Source of the DNA: Nitrospira sp.
Lineage (GTDB): Bacteria > Nitrospirota > Nitrospiria > Nitrospirales > Nitrospiraceae
Reading direction: 5' to 3'
Length of the DNA: 64,000 nt
Assembly: GCA_024331095.1 (NCBI GenBank)
Contig: JANDJE010000009.1
Span: forward strand, 1 to 64,000
Part shown: one piece after another, positions 26,377-34,461 of the stretch
How positions within the stretch are numbered: position 1 is the first letter of the stretch
Layout: each line of letters begins with the position of its first letter
Translations under genes and position numbers: made by a program
Notes under the pieces: model-generated
Told to the model about the DNA's origin: nothing
The model's database searches: none
Seen by the model: only the letters and a program-made list of their open reading frames with translations

Positions 26377-26853
26377 CTATTTTGCACCGGGTTTTGAAGC
26401 AATGTCTCCCGCCACCTGTTGAGAGAGGTGCGCGTGCAATCCCCGCAATGCCAATAGATACCCTGTGGGCCCGAACCCTGTAACCTGACCATGCACGACG
26501 TCGGAAATGTACGAGCGCCGACGAAACGCTTCACGGCGATGAATGTTCGTGAGATGCACTTCCACCGCCGGAACGGAGACGGCCGCCAAGGCATCTCGTA
26601 TGGCGACGCTGGTATGGGTATAGGCCGCCGGATTGATGATAATGCCCTGATAAACCGCCTTGGCCTCTTGAATCCACGTGACTAACTCCCCCTCGTGATT
26701 CGACTGGCGAACGTCGAGTTTGATTCCCAGTTCATCGCCGAGCTTGGAGAGAGACTCATTGATGGCCTCAAGCGTCGCCGTTCCATAAACGGACGGCTCT
26801 CGGCTACCCAACAAATTCAGATTCGGTCCATGAAGGATCAGCACCCGCATCAT
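26377..26853 (-). CDS. aroQ: Type II 3-dehydroquinate dehydratase
   Basis: The shikimate-pathway enzyme converting 3-dehydroquinate to 3-dehydroshikimate. From ATG 26853 (MMRVLILHGPNLNLLG; the next codon is also ATG) the protein is 158 residues, near the family norm of about 150. Active-site features are GPNLNLLGSREPSVYG with the catalytic Tyr in SVYG, QSNHEGELVTWI, INPAAYTHTSVAIRDAL and VHLTNIHRREAFRRRSYI. A longer upstream frame exists but is not conserved in character. It sits between a TPR gene and efp in the minus-strand block. Confidence 0.92.
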   Translation of the reverse strand: MMRVLILHGPNLNLLGSREPSVYGTATLEAINESLSKLGDELGIKLDVRQSNHEGELVTWIQEAKAVYQGIIINPAAYTHTSVAIRDALAAVSVPAVEVHLTNIHRREAFRRRSYISDVVHGQVTGFGPTGYLLALRGLHAHLSQQVAGDIASKPGAK

Positions 26854-26962
26854 AAAAGCCGACACTGCACCTTCGCCGCGATTGCAATTTCGCCCATCCG
26901 CCTTACCGTCGGTGGGCGGCATTGTAACGCTCCGTCAAAACGGGGTCAAACGATCCAAGGAA

Positions 26963-27643
26963 TCATACGGCTTGGCCGCTCGCAGCACGTTGATCGCGTC
27001 GGCGCAGTTGAATGGCGGCAAGCCACTGTTCAAGCCGCGCTGCAATCATCTTTTTTCGCTCAAGAGAGACACCCGGCTTATCCGACGAATTTTCCCCCTC
27101 ATGTACCTGATCGACAACCGCAGAGGATCGATTCTCTTCCTTCGGCATCGTCTTCGCCACCGATATGACAGAGGCCTGTCCCGATCGACGGAGCGACCGC
27201 TCTTTTTCAGTTTCTATCGGCGGCGCACCTAGCAGAGCGCAAATCGAGAGAGCCTCTTGATCCTGCGGGTTGACCTCCAGAATGACACGACATGACCGCA
27301 CCGCGGCATCCTTCCGACCCTGAGCGGCGTAGATCTTAGCGAGCGTTCGATGCGCTCGAAGGTTTTCCGGGCTGACCCGTACGGCCTCTTCCAAGATCGC
27401 CGCAGCCTTAACGGCCTGCCCCAGTTGATCATAAGCTCTGCCCAGCGCCACCATTGCCGTGATGAAATTCGGATAGGCCTTCAATCCGTCTTCCAGGACG
27501 GCGGCCGCTTCTTCCCACATCCCGGCCTTCCCGTATTCTTCCGCCAATGAAAGAAAGGCCTTCGATCCCGGCTCTTTTGCCACGATCAAGGCCAGCCGAT
27601 CGATTTCCGCCGCGTTCGCCGGTTTCTCGTATTTCGATCCCAT
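26963..27643 (-). CDS. Tetratricopeptide repeat protein
   Basis: A 226-residue cytosolic protein with about three to four TPR units in residues 10-135 (LAEEYGKAGMWEEAAAVLED, YPNFITAMVALGRAYDQLGQ, AHRTLAKIYAAQGRKDAAVR). The rest is a polar linker and a short C-terminal helix KKMIAARLEQWLAAIQLRRR. TPRs mediate protein contacts; the partner is unknown. It lies only six bases after coaBC, so it is co-transcribed with it. There is no signal peptide. Confidence 0.8.
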   Translation of the reverse strand: MGSKYEKPANAAEIDRLALIVAKEPGSKAFLSLAEEYGKAGMWEEAAAVLEDGLKAYPNFITAMVALGRAYDQLGQAVKAAAILEEAVRVSPENLRAHRTLAKIYAAQGRKDAAVRSCRVILEVNPQDQEALSICALLGAPPIETEKERSLRRSGQASVISVAKTMPKEENRSSAVVDQVHEGENSSDKPGVSLERKKMIAARLEQWLAAIQLRRRDQRAASGQAV

Positions 27644-27649
27644 GCCACG

Positions 27650-28897
27650 CTACCCTACCGAGATGACCGACCGGGGATGACAGTCGGTCCGCAAGTTTCT
27701 CACTTCGGTCAGAAGTTCATCCGCCAACTTTCGTTTTGACATCAACTCTAATTCCCTCTGCCGACCCCCGCGCGTAAGAATGACGGCCGCATTGCTCTCG
27801 CTCCCGAATCCGGCGCCTGCTCGCGTCACATCGTTGGCGACGATCATATCGAGCCCCTTCTCTTTCAACTTGGCCTCCGCATGGGCGAGAAGTCGCTCGG
27901 TCTCAGCGGCGAATCCGACCAAAATCTGATTGGTTTTCCGAGCGGACAGCATCGCCAGGATATCAGGTGCCGGCTCAAGCTCGAGCACAAGCGATGTCCG
28001 GCCGTGTTTTTTCAATTTGTGCGGCGCCTGTTCCTTAGGGCGAAAGTCCGCGACGGCGGCAGCCATGACGACAACGGTCGCCCATGAAAACCGTTGGCAG
28101 AGCGCCTCCGCCATCTCCTTCGCCGTCGTGACGGAAATAACCTCCACGCCGGATGGCCTGGTCAAAGAGGTCGGCCCCGTTACCAATACCACATTGGCCC
28201 CTCGATCTCGTGCCGCCTCCGCAATGGCATAGCCCATCTTGCCCGACGATCGATTGGAAATGAATCGCACCGGATCAATCGCTTCTTGCGTGGGGCCGGC
28301 GGATATCAACACGTTCTGTCCTTGCCAATCCGATCGTGGAGTCAGAGCCGCCAAAACCGCTTCAACAATGTTCGACTCCGTTGCCAACCTTCCCTGCGCC
28401 ACCTGCCCGGAAGCCAACGGGCCCTCTTCCGGGTCGATCACGCGTACGCCGCGGGCTCGAAGAAGGTCCACGTGCTCAACCACGGTGGGATGCCGCCACA
28501 TTCCACCGTCCATGGCCGGCGCGACGATAAGAGGACAGCGCGCGGCCAACAACATGGTGGACAGCACGTCATCCGCCAATCCCAAGGCCGCTTTCGCCAG
28601 AAAATTGGCCGTCGCGGGGGCGACCACGATCGCATGCGCGTTTTCGGGAATGGTGAGGTGTTTCATTTCTTCATGCGCGTGAAACAAATCCGTGACGACC
28701 CGTTCTTCGGACAGGACTTCGAAAGTCAGGGGAGCGACAAATTTCGTCGCGGCCGCCGTCATAACGACCGACACGGCGGCCCCCTGCGCCTTGAACATCC
28801 GCAGCAATGAAACGGCCTTATAGGCGGCGATACTCCCCGTCACCCCTAAGACAAGCCGCTTCCCCTGCAAGATTCCCGGTGAATGATCCGACTCCAT
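27650..28897 (-). CDS. coaBC: Bifunctional phosphopantothenoylcysteine decarboxylase/synthase
   Basis: A 415-residue CoaBC that makes and then decarboxylates 4'-phosphopantothenoylcysteine in coenzyme A synthesis. The N-terminal CoaC flavodomain has GVTGSIAAYKAVSLLR, the ATANFLAKAALGLADD region and the PAMDGGMWRHP substrate loop. The CoaB half starts at about residue 185 with VLISAGPTQEAIDPVRFISN and RSSGKMGYAIAEAA, then VVMAAAVADFRPKEQAPHKLKK. Length equals the usual size. It follows rpoZ by two bases, and the gmk-rpoZ-coaBC order is widely conserved. Confidence 0.94.
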   Translation of the reverse strand: MESDHSPGILQGKRLVLGVTGSIAAYKAVSLLRMFKAQGAAVSVVMTAAATKFVAPLTFEVLSEERVVTDLFHAHEEMKHLTIPENAHAIVVAPATANFLAKAALGLADDVLSTMLLAARCPLIVAPAMDGGMWRHPTVVEHVDLLRARGVRVIDPEEGPLASGQVAQGRLATESNIVEAVLAALTPRSDWQGQNVLISAGPTQEAIDPVRFISNRSSGKMGYAIAEAARDRGANVVLVTGPTSLTRPSGVEVISVTTAKEMAEALCQRFSWATVVVMAAAVADFRPKEQAPHKLKKHGRTSLVLELEPAPDILAMLSARKTNQILVGFAAETERLLAHAEAKLKEKGLDMIVANDVTRAGAGFGSESNAAVILTRGGRQRELELMSKRKLADELLTEVRNLRTDCHPRSVISVG

Positions 28898-28899
28898 AA

Positions 28900-29259
28900 C
28901 TACTCTTCGGTCTGAGCTTTCGACGGCATGGCGGTGTCGTCAACATACACGCTGAGTTCTTTCTTGATTTCCTGAGCATCCTCGCCGGTCATCATGGCGA
29001 TCCGTTCGGTCTCGCCGTCTTTTCCGCGCTTGGCCTCTTTCATCGCCTCGCGCGCGCTTTTTCCGGTCAAATACGGAACTTTGCCGCGCAAGACTTCATC
29101 GAGCGCGATGGTCGTCTCTTTGGCGAAGCGCGAACTCCCGACCGGTTTCGCCCCTTGCGTGAGATGCTTGGCCCGCTGGGCGGCGACGATCACCAACCGG
29201 TAACGGGAATCGAATTGTTCGGGCGTGTACTGCGGCAACAAATTCAACATATCCCCCAT
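28900..29259 (-). CDS. rpoZ: RNA polymerase omega subunit
   Basis: A 119-residue omega subunit, which supports assembly of beta-prime and can bind ppGpp. Typical motifs are DSRYRLVIVAAQRAKHLTQG, SSRFAKETTIALDEVLRGKV and a charged C-terminal tail. The gene lies between gmk and coaBC, its usual place. The start ATG at 29259 (GDMLNLLPQYTPEQFDSRYR) is preceded by AGGAGCAG within about ten bases. Confidence 0.92.
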   Translation of the reverse strand: MGDMLNLLPQYTPEQFDSRYRLVIVAAQRAKHLTQGAKPVGSSRFAKETTIALDEVLRGKVPYLTGKSAREAMKEAKRGKDGETERIAMMTGEDAQEIKKELSVYVDDTAMPSKAQTEE

Positions 29260-29276
29260 AATGACTGCTCCTCTTC

Positions 29277-29993
29277 TTAGTTGGATAGAGAACGGTTCCG
29301 ATTGCTCTGCACGGCGTCTGCGTCGAGCGCGAATCGGCGCTCAAACCAGCTCGTGTCCACCCGCGAAGTTTTGAGCCGCTCCGCAAGAAAGACGCTTTGC
29401 AGATCTCGAAGAGATTGCGACAAATCATCGTTCAAGACAATATACCCATATTCATGAAAACTGCGGACTTCTTCTTTCACCTTTTGGAGCCGGCGACGGA
29501 TCTCTTCCGGAGTATCCGAGCCCCGTCCTTCAAGTCGAACTCGCAGCGTATCAAGAGACGGTGGAAGAATGAAAATCAAAACGGCGTCCTCAAAATGTTT
29601 TTTGATTTGCAAGGCGCCTTGAACGTCGATTTCGAGTAATACGTCGATGCCTTGCGCCATCCTGTCGATCAAGACCGCCCGTGGTGTCCCATACCAATTG
29701 CCGTACACGTGGGCGTATTCCAAGAATTCTTGGCGAGCCACCATGCCCTGAAACACGTGTTCTTCGACAAAATGATATTCGCGTCCGCTCTCTTCTCCGA
29801 CACGCGGCTTTCTCGTCGTATAGGAGACGGAATGCCACAACCCTGGAACGGAGGCCACCAATCGCTTGCAGAGCGTCGTTTTACCGGTCCCGGACGGCGC
29901 TGAAATGACAAAAAGAATCCCTTTCCGCCGATAGGGATATTGACCCGATACATGGTCACCCTGTTGCGCCTCAACCGACATCGCGGCAGTCAT
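29277..29993 (-). CDS. gmk: Guanylate kinase
   Basis: Phosphorylates GMP to GDP. The P-loop is SAPSGTGKTTLCKRL, the GMP-binding part is SVSYTTRKPRVGEESGREYH and the lid region is FILPPSLDTLRVRLEGRGSD. The 238-residue protein is longer than E. coli Gmk (207) at both ends: about 25 extra residues precede the core (MTAAMSVEAQQGDHVSGQYP) and a tail follows (WFERRFALDADAVQSNRN). Its start overlaps the yicC stop by four bases, so a later start is unlikely to be used by coupling. Confidence 0.93.
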   Translation of the reverse strand: MTAAMSVEAQQGDHVSGQYPYRRKGILFVISAPSGTGKTTLCKRLVASVPGLWHSVSYTTRKPRVGEESGREYHFVEEHVFQGMVARQEFLEYAHVYGNWYGTPRAVLIDRMAQGIDVLLEIDVQGALQIKKHFEDAVLIFILPPSLDTLRVRLEGRGSDTPEEIRRRLQKVKEEVRSFHEYGYIVLNDDLSQSLRDLQSVFLAERLKTSRVDTSWFERRFALDADAVQSNRNRSLSN

Positions 29994-30868
29994 TCCACGT
30001 TTTGGACTTGCTCGCGGAGACGTTCCAGCTCCGCCTTCATCTGAACTACGGATCCGGTGATGGCAAGATCCCCGGCTTTCGATCCAATGGTGTTCACTTC
30101 GCGTCCCATTTCCTGAATGAGAAAATCCAACGTTTTTCCAGCCGGTTGAGTGCTCTCGACTGTTTCCTGAAACTGTATCATATGTGCATTGAGTCTGACT
30201 AATTCTTCTGTAATATCGCTTCGGTCCGCGTACACGGCCAGTTCTTGATAAAGCCGTTGGACGTCCGGCATCTCCCCGTTGAGCAGCCGCTGAACCCGTT
30301 CTTTCATGCGGGAGAACGATTCTTGTGCCGTAAACGGAGCCCGCTCCGCAATTCGTTTCTTTAATCCGTCGATTGTCTTCAGGCGATCCAGGAGATCACG
30401 GGCAAGCAACGCTCCTTCTTTTTTCCTCATTGCGGCGAGGTCTTTGATCGCCTGCGCCCCGAGCTTTTCCACCAACTTCTCGAGTTTTGGATCGTCAGCC
30501 GGTTGATCAGAAAGAACGAAGATATCGCGAAACCCCGCGATAAGTCGGATATCAAGGGAGCCTCTCAGCTTTAAGGTTCGCTGAAGAAATCGAAGGGCGT
30601 CATGGTACTGTTTTGCCATCCCAGCGTCAAGGTGAAGAGACCTTGTGCCCGCTTTTCCTCCTTGCAACATGACGGTCAGCTCAATGCGGCCTCTGGTGCA
30701 GTGATCCTGCACGGCTTTTTTGAGCCGGTCCTCAAGGACCCCCATGGACTTGGGAACGCGGATCACAACTTCCAAAAACCGGTGGTTCACGGATCGCACT
30801 TCGACGGTCACGCTCCCATCCGCCCAGGCGGCCTGCCGCCGACCGAATCCCGTCATGCTTGTAATCAT
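29990..30868 (-). CDS. yicC: YicC family endoribonuclease
   Basis: A 292-residue protein from the ATG at 30868, giving the invariant N-terminus MITSMTGFGRRQAAWADGSV. Other family motifs are EVRSVNHRFLEVVIRVPK and FLIQEMGREVNTIGSKAGDL near the C-terminus. YicC proteins were recently shown to be RNases, and E. coli YicC affects RyhB stability. The frame stays open upstream, but that part overlaps nth. Start and the nth stop overlap by four bases. yicC-gmk adjacency is common across bacteria. Confidence 0.92.
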   Translation of the reverse strand: MITSMTGFGRRQAAWADGSVTVEVRSVNHRFLEVVIRVPKSMGVLEDRLKKAVQDHCTRGRIELTVMLQGGKAGTRSLHLDAGMAKQYHDALRFLQRTLKLRGSLDIRLIAGFRDIFVLSDQPADDPKLEKLVEKLGAQAIKDLAAMRKKEGALLARDLLDRLKTIDGLKKRIAERAPFTAQESFSRMKERVQRLLNGEMPDVQRLYQELAVYADRSDITEELVRLNAHMIQFQETVESTQPAGKTLDFLIQEMGREVNTIGSKAGDLAITGSVVQMKAELERLREQVQNVE

Positions 30869-31524
30869 CGTCGTTGTTTTCCTTTCCACTGACACAGGTC
30901 GTACAACGAACAGGCTCCGCACCGGGGCGTTCGCGCAAGACACACGTATCGCCCGTGCAGCAAGAGTCGCTGGGACAGACCTGTCCATTGACGTCGAGGG
31001 AACACGCGCTGCAGATCGTGCTCGATGCGTTCCGGATCGTCCGAATTGGTCAAATTCAACCGATTGGCCACACGTTTGACATGGGTATCCACAACGACGG
31101 CGGGACGACCGAAGGCGGCGCCCAGAATAACGTTGGCGGTCTTTCTCCCCACCCCAGGAAGAGAGGTCAGCTCCTCTATCGTCGCGGGAACTTTCCCGCC
31201 GAATCGCTCCACGATCGCTCGCCCGCACTCGATCACGTGCCTTGCTTTCGTTTTATAAAATCCGGTCGGCTTAATGATCGACTCGACCTCGATCGGATCC
31301 GCTTGCGCCATATGACGGGGGCTCGGATATCGACGAAACAAATCCGGTGTGACTTGATTCACCCGTCGATCAGTGCACTGGGCGGATAGGATCGTGGCCA
31401 CCACCAATTCCCAGGGAGAATGATAGTCCAGCTCGACTTTCGCAGTTTTCATGGCTCTCATGAGAACGGCCGCAATCGCGGCCGGACGGTCGCCATGTGG
31501 GGGGGCAGGCGTTCGCGTTGTCAC
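30865..31524 (-). CDS. nth: Endonuclease III
   Basis: DNA glycosylase/AP lyase for oxidised pyrimidines. The HhH motif LPGVGRKTANVILGAAFG holds the catalytic Lys, and VDTHVKRVANRL holds the catalytic Asp. The iron-sulfur loop CLARTPRCGACSLYDLC has the C-x6-C-x2-C-x5-C spacing, so the 4Fe-4S cluster should be present. The 219 residues are close to E. coli Nth (211). It lies 27 bases after hflX and overlaps yicC. Confidence 0.94.
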   Translation of the reverse strand: MTTRTPAPPHGDRPAAIAAVLMRAMKTAKVELDYHSPWELVVATILSAQCTDRRVNQVTPDLFRRYPSPRHMAQADPIEVESIIKPTGFYKTKARHVIECGRAIVERFGGKVPATIEELTSLPGVGRKTANVILGAAFGRPAVVVDTHVKRVANRLNLTNSDDPERIEHDLQRVFPRRQWTGLSQRLLLHGRYVCLARTPRCGACSLYDLCQWKGKQRR

Positions 31525-31551
31525 GGTCTCACCCCGGATCGATCTGGCTGA

Positions 31552-33276
31552 TCAACGGAAGACAAGGTCGGCGCTCTCTTGAGAGACGTGCGTTGAAGAA
31601 CCTTCTTGATGCTCCGGTGTCAATCTTGATGCGGCCTTCTCGATCACCTCCAACAACGGAGGCCACGTGTGAGGTTGGAGCGCGGAGATGCCGATCGCAT
31701 GATAGCGGCGACAGAGCAGATCCACCTGCTGAGCAGGCAGTCGATCGCACTTATTGAAGACGAGCACGCGCGGAATTTCATCTAAATCGAGATCCCGTAT
31801 AATGTCGGCGACAGCCGCAATCTGCCCGTCGATATCCGACACGCCGGCATCGACGACGTGAAGCAACAAATCCGCTTCCCGTAATCCTTCCAACGTCGCG
31901 CGGAACGTTCGAATCAATTCCTGGGGAAGATCGCGAATAAACCCGACGGTATCGGTCATGATGATTTCACGGTCTCGAGGGAAACGAAGGCGTCGGCTCG
32001 TGGTATCCAGCGTCTCAAACAGCCGGTCTTTCGCGGACACGCAGCTACCGGTCAATTGATTCAACAGCGTGGATTTTCCCGCGTTGGTGTATCCGACGAG
32101 CGACACGATCGGAAGACCGTATCGCCGGCGCCTGACTCGGCGTCGGTCTTGCTGTTTGGAAAACAGTTCAAGCTCCCGTTCAAGGCGCGTAATGCGATCC
32201 CGAATCCGGCGCCGATCGGTTTCCAGTTTTGTTTCCCCGGGGCCTCTGGCGCCGATTCCGCCGCCGAGTCTGGACAGATCGGCTCCTTTCCCTGAAAGTC
32301 TGGGCAGCAGGTACCGGAGCTGCGCCAGCTCGACTTGTACTTTCCCTTCACGACTGTGCGCTCTTCTGGCAAAAATATCCAGAATCAATTGCGTCCGGTC
32401 GATCACTTTGATGTCGGTCATTTCAGCGATGGCACGCGATTGGGCCGGCGTCAACGTTTGATCGACGATCACCATGTCCGCTCCCTGATGAAGCGTTCGA
32501 ATCAACACCTCCTTCAATTTTCCGCTTCCCAGTAAATACCGTTGATGCCCATCGTCCGTCCGTTGCACGACACGATCGATCACGGTTACACCCGCAGAAC
32601 GGGCAAGCTCGGCAAGCTCGGTCAACCGTTCCTCCTGCTCGCCCCTTCCCTGCGGCGACGCGCTCACCAAAATGGCGGCCTCATGACCCTTCTTGATAAC
32701 TTGGTGGCCGCGGGCTGCTTGGACCTTTGCTTCCAGATCCTCAATAAATCGGTCGAATTGAATGGCGCAGCGGTGGAATGGAACCGCCCCCAGGACGTTG
32801 CAAAGTTTATTTTCCTCGTTGGGTGGAAGAATGTGCGCGAGATAAAAACGACCGGGGGTCCCCTCGGGCGAAACAGAAAGAGCGCCGATCAAGTCCAGCC
32901 GCAGATAAGCAAGATCCGTGATGGCTTCTTGGCTCAGCGGTTGATCATGCAGTTGTGTTCGGATAAATCGCAAGCCTCGCAATGACCGAGGGCCGGCCCG
33001 GAATTTTGCCGCCGTCGTAGGGGTCAAACACAAATCGGTTCCTACAATGACCTCCTGGACAATTCCGCGTCGCGTCAGAACAACTCCGATAGGACGGCGG
33101 ACAGCAAAGGTCAATTGACTCATGGCTTTGGCCAACTCTGATCCCAGGACCTGGTCCGCAGCCACACGGCGTCGATACAGCCGCTCGATCGCCGTGATTT
33201 GGCTCGGCCGAAGGCCGGCTATCTGGCCATGCACCTCAGGAATGGAGGGCCTCTTCTTTCCAAACGCTTCCGACAT
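31552..33276 (-). CDS. hflX: GTPase HflX
   Basis: A ribosome-associated GTPase that splits stalled ribosomes under stress. The G domain has G1 GYTNAGKSTLLNQLTG, G3 DTVGFIRDLP and G4 NKCDRL. The glycine-rich HflX segment RLGGGIGARGPGETKLETDR precedes the G domain after the subdomain with VIVDQTLTPAQSRAIAE. At about 574 residues it is longer than E. coli HflX (426) because of an N-terminal extension of about 150 residues, a form also seen in other phyla. The ATG at 33276 lies inside the tsaD 3' end (41-base overlap); a TTG at 33315 is in frame. Confidence 0.92.
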   Translation of the reverse strand: MSEAFGKKRPSIPEVHGQIAGLRPSQITAIERLYRRRVAADQVLGSELAKAMSQLTFAVRRPIGVVLTRRGIVQEVIVGTDLCLTPTTAAKFRAGPRSLRGLRFIRTQLHDQPLSQEAITDLAYLRLDLIGALSVSPEGTPGRFYLAHILPPNEENKLCNVLGAVPFHRCAIQFDRFIEDLEAKVQAARGHQVIKKGHEAAILVSASPQGRGEQEERLTELAELARSAGVTVIDRVVQRTDDGHQRYLLGSGKLKEVLIRTLHQGADMVIVDQTLTPAQSRAIAEMTDIKVIDRTQLILDIFARRAHSREGKVQVELAQLRYLLPRLSGKGADLSRLGGGIGARGPGETKLETDRRRIRDRITRLERELELFSKQQDRRRVRRRRYGLPIVSLVGYTNAGKSTLLNQLTGSCVSAKDRLFETLDTTSRRLRFPRDREIIMTDTVGFIRDLPQELIRTFRATLEGLREADLLLHVVDAGVSDIDGQIAAVADIIRDLDLDEIPRVLVFNKCDRLPAQQVDLLCRRYHAIGISALQPHTWPPLLEVIEKAASRLTPEHQEGSSTHVSQESADLVFR

Positions 33277-34318
33277 CGAGCAAAGACCCGACCTGAAGCG
33301 TCGGTTGAATGTCAAAGTCTCGCGTCCAGCAGGGATAAGTCATCAAGGCATGCCGGCCCGCCGCAGCAATCATGGCTGCGTTGTCCGTACAATACTCAAT
33401 GGGAGGCACGATCAGTCTCACTCCTTCTTGCTGTGCACGATCCCGTAGCAACGTCCGTAATCTGCTGTTCGCCGACACTCCTCCGACAACCGCCAGAGCG
33501 GAGAGTCTCTCCTGAGCAAGCGCGACAAACGCCTTCGTGACCAACGTGTGAACGATGGCTTCCTGGTATCCCGCCGCCAGATCGGCAACGTGCCTTGTCC
33601 GCTCCTCTTGACCCATATCGCGCAGTTTGTACAGCAACGACGTCTTGAGTCCGCTGAAACTGAAATCCAAACGACTTTTCCGATGATGGAGACGGGGAAA
33701 CGGAATCGCATTCGGATCGCCCTGTTTTGCAAGCTTATCGATCGCCGGCCCCCCGGGAAATTCCAAACCCAGCATTTGCGCGCCCTTGTCAAAGGCTTCT
33801 CCAGCCGCATCATCCCTCGTACAGCCAAGTAAGACGCAGCGGCCGTTCCGTTCCCGTCTGAATAAATGAGTATGCCCCCCGGAGACGACCAATACAATGC
33901 AGGGAAGGGGAAAATCCGGATCGGCAAGCCAAGCCGAAGAAATATGTCCTTCCAGATGATTGACCCCGATTAATGGAATATTAAGGCCGTAACTGAGAGC
34001 TTTGGCATAATTGACACCCACCAAGAGCGAACCCGCCAACCCAGGTCCTTTGGTCACGGCTATCGCCCCAAGGTCTTTTTGCTCAATACAGGCTTGTTTT
34101 AACGCCTCGTCGACGACTCCGTTGATCGTTCCAAGATGGGCTCGGGCGGCCAATTCAGGCACCACCCCGCCGAACTTCCGGTGGACGGCAATTTGGGATG
34201 AAATGATGTTCGACAAGACCCGGCCGTCTCTATCAATGACAGCCGCGGCCGTCTCATCGCACGAGGATTCGACCCCAAGGATGGGGCGTAAATCCCATGC
34301 AGTATGACGTGCCAACAT
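33236..34318 (-). CDS. tsaD: tRNA threonylcarbamoyladenosine transferase TsaD
   Basis: Transfers threonylcarbamoyl to A37 of ANN-decoding tRNAs with TsaB and TsaE. From ATG 34318 the product is 360 residues (E. coli 337). The N-terminus RPILGVESSCDETAAAVIDR and the metal-binding NHLEGHISSA are diagnostic, as are LVVSGGHTHLF and VVGGVSANSRLR. tsaB is at 44783-45604. The gene is 143 bases downstream of clpC and overlaps hflX. Confidence 0.94.
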   Translation of the reverse strand: MLARHTAWDLRPILGVESSCDETAAAVIDRDGRVLSNIISSQIAVHRKFGGVVPELAARAHLGTINGVVDEALKQACIEQKDLGAIAVTKGPGLAGSLLVGVNYAKALSYGLNIPLIGVNHLEGHISSAWLADPDFPLPCIVLVVSGGHTHLFRRERNGRCVLLGCTRDDAAGEAFDKGAQMLGLEFPGGPAIDKLAKQGDPNAIPFPRLHHRKSRLDFSFSGLKTSLLYKLRDMGQEERTRHVADLAAGYQEAIVHTLVTKAFVALAQERLSALAVVGGVSANSRLRTLLRDRAQQEGVRLIVPPIEYCTDNAAMIAAAGRHALMTYPCWTRDFDIQPTLQVGSLLDVGSVWKEEALHS

Positions 34319-34461
34319 TGTCCGGAAGCCAAGACCTGCGGATAGATTGGAAAGCCGAATTACGACACAATCAAAAAATGACCCCTCTGGGACTTTGCAA
34401 GGACGTGTCAAACACCCCGATCACAATCGAACCATGCGAACCATGACCGCCATCAGAAAAT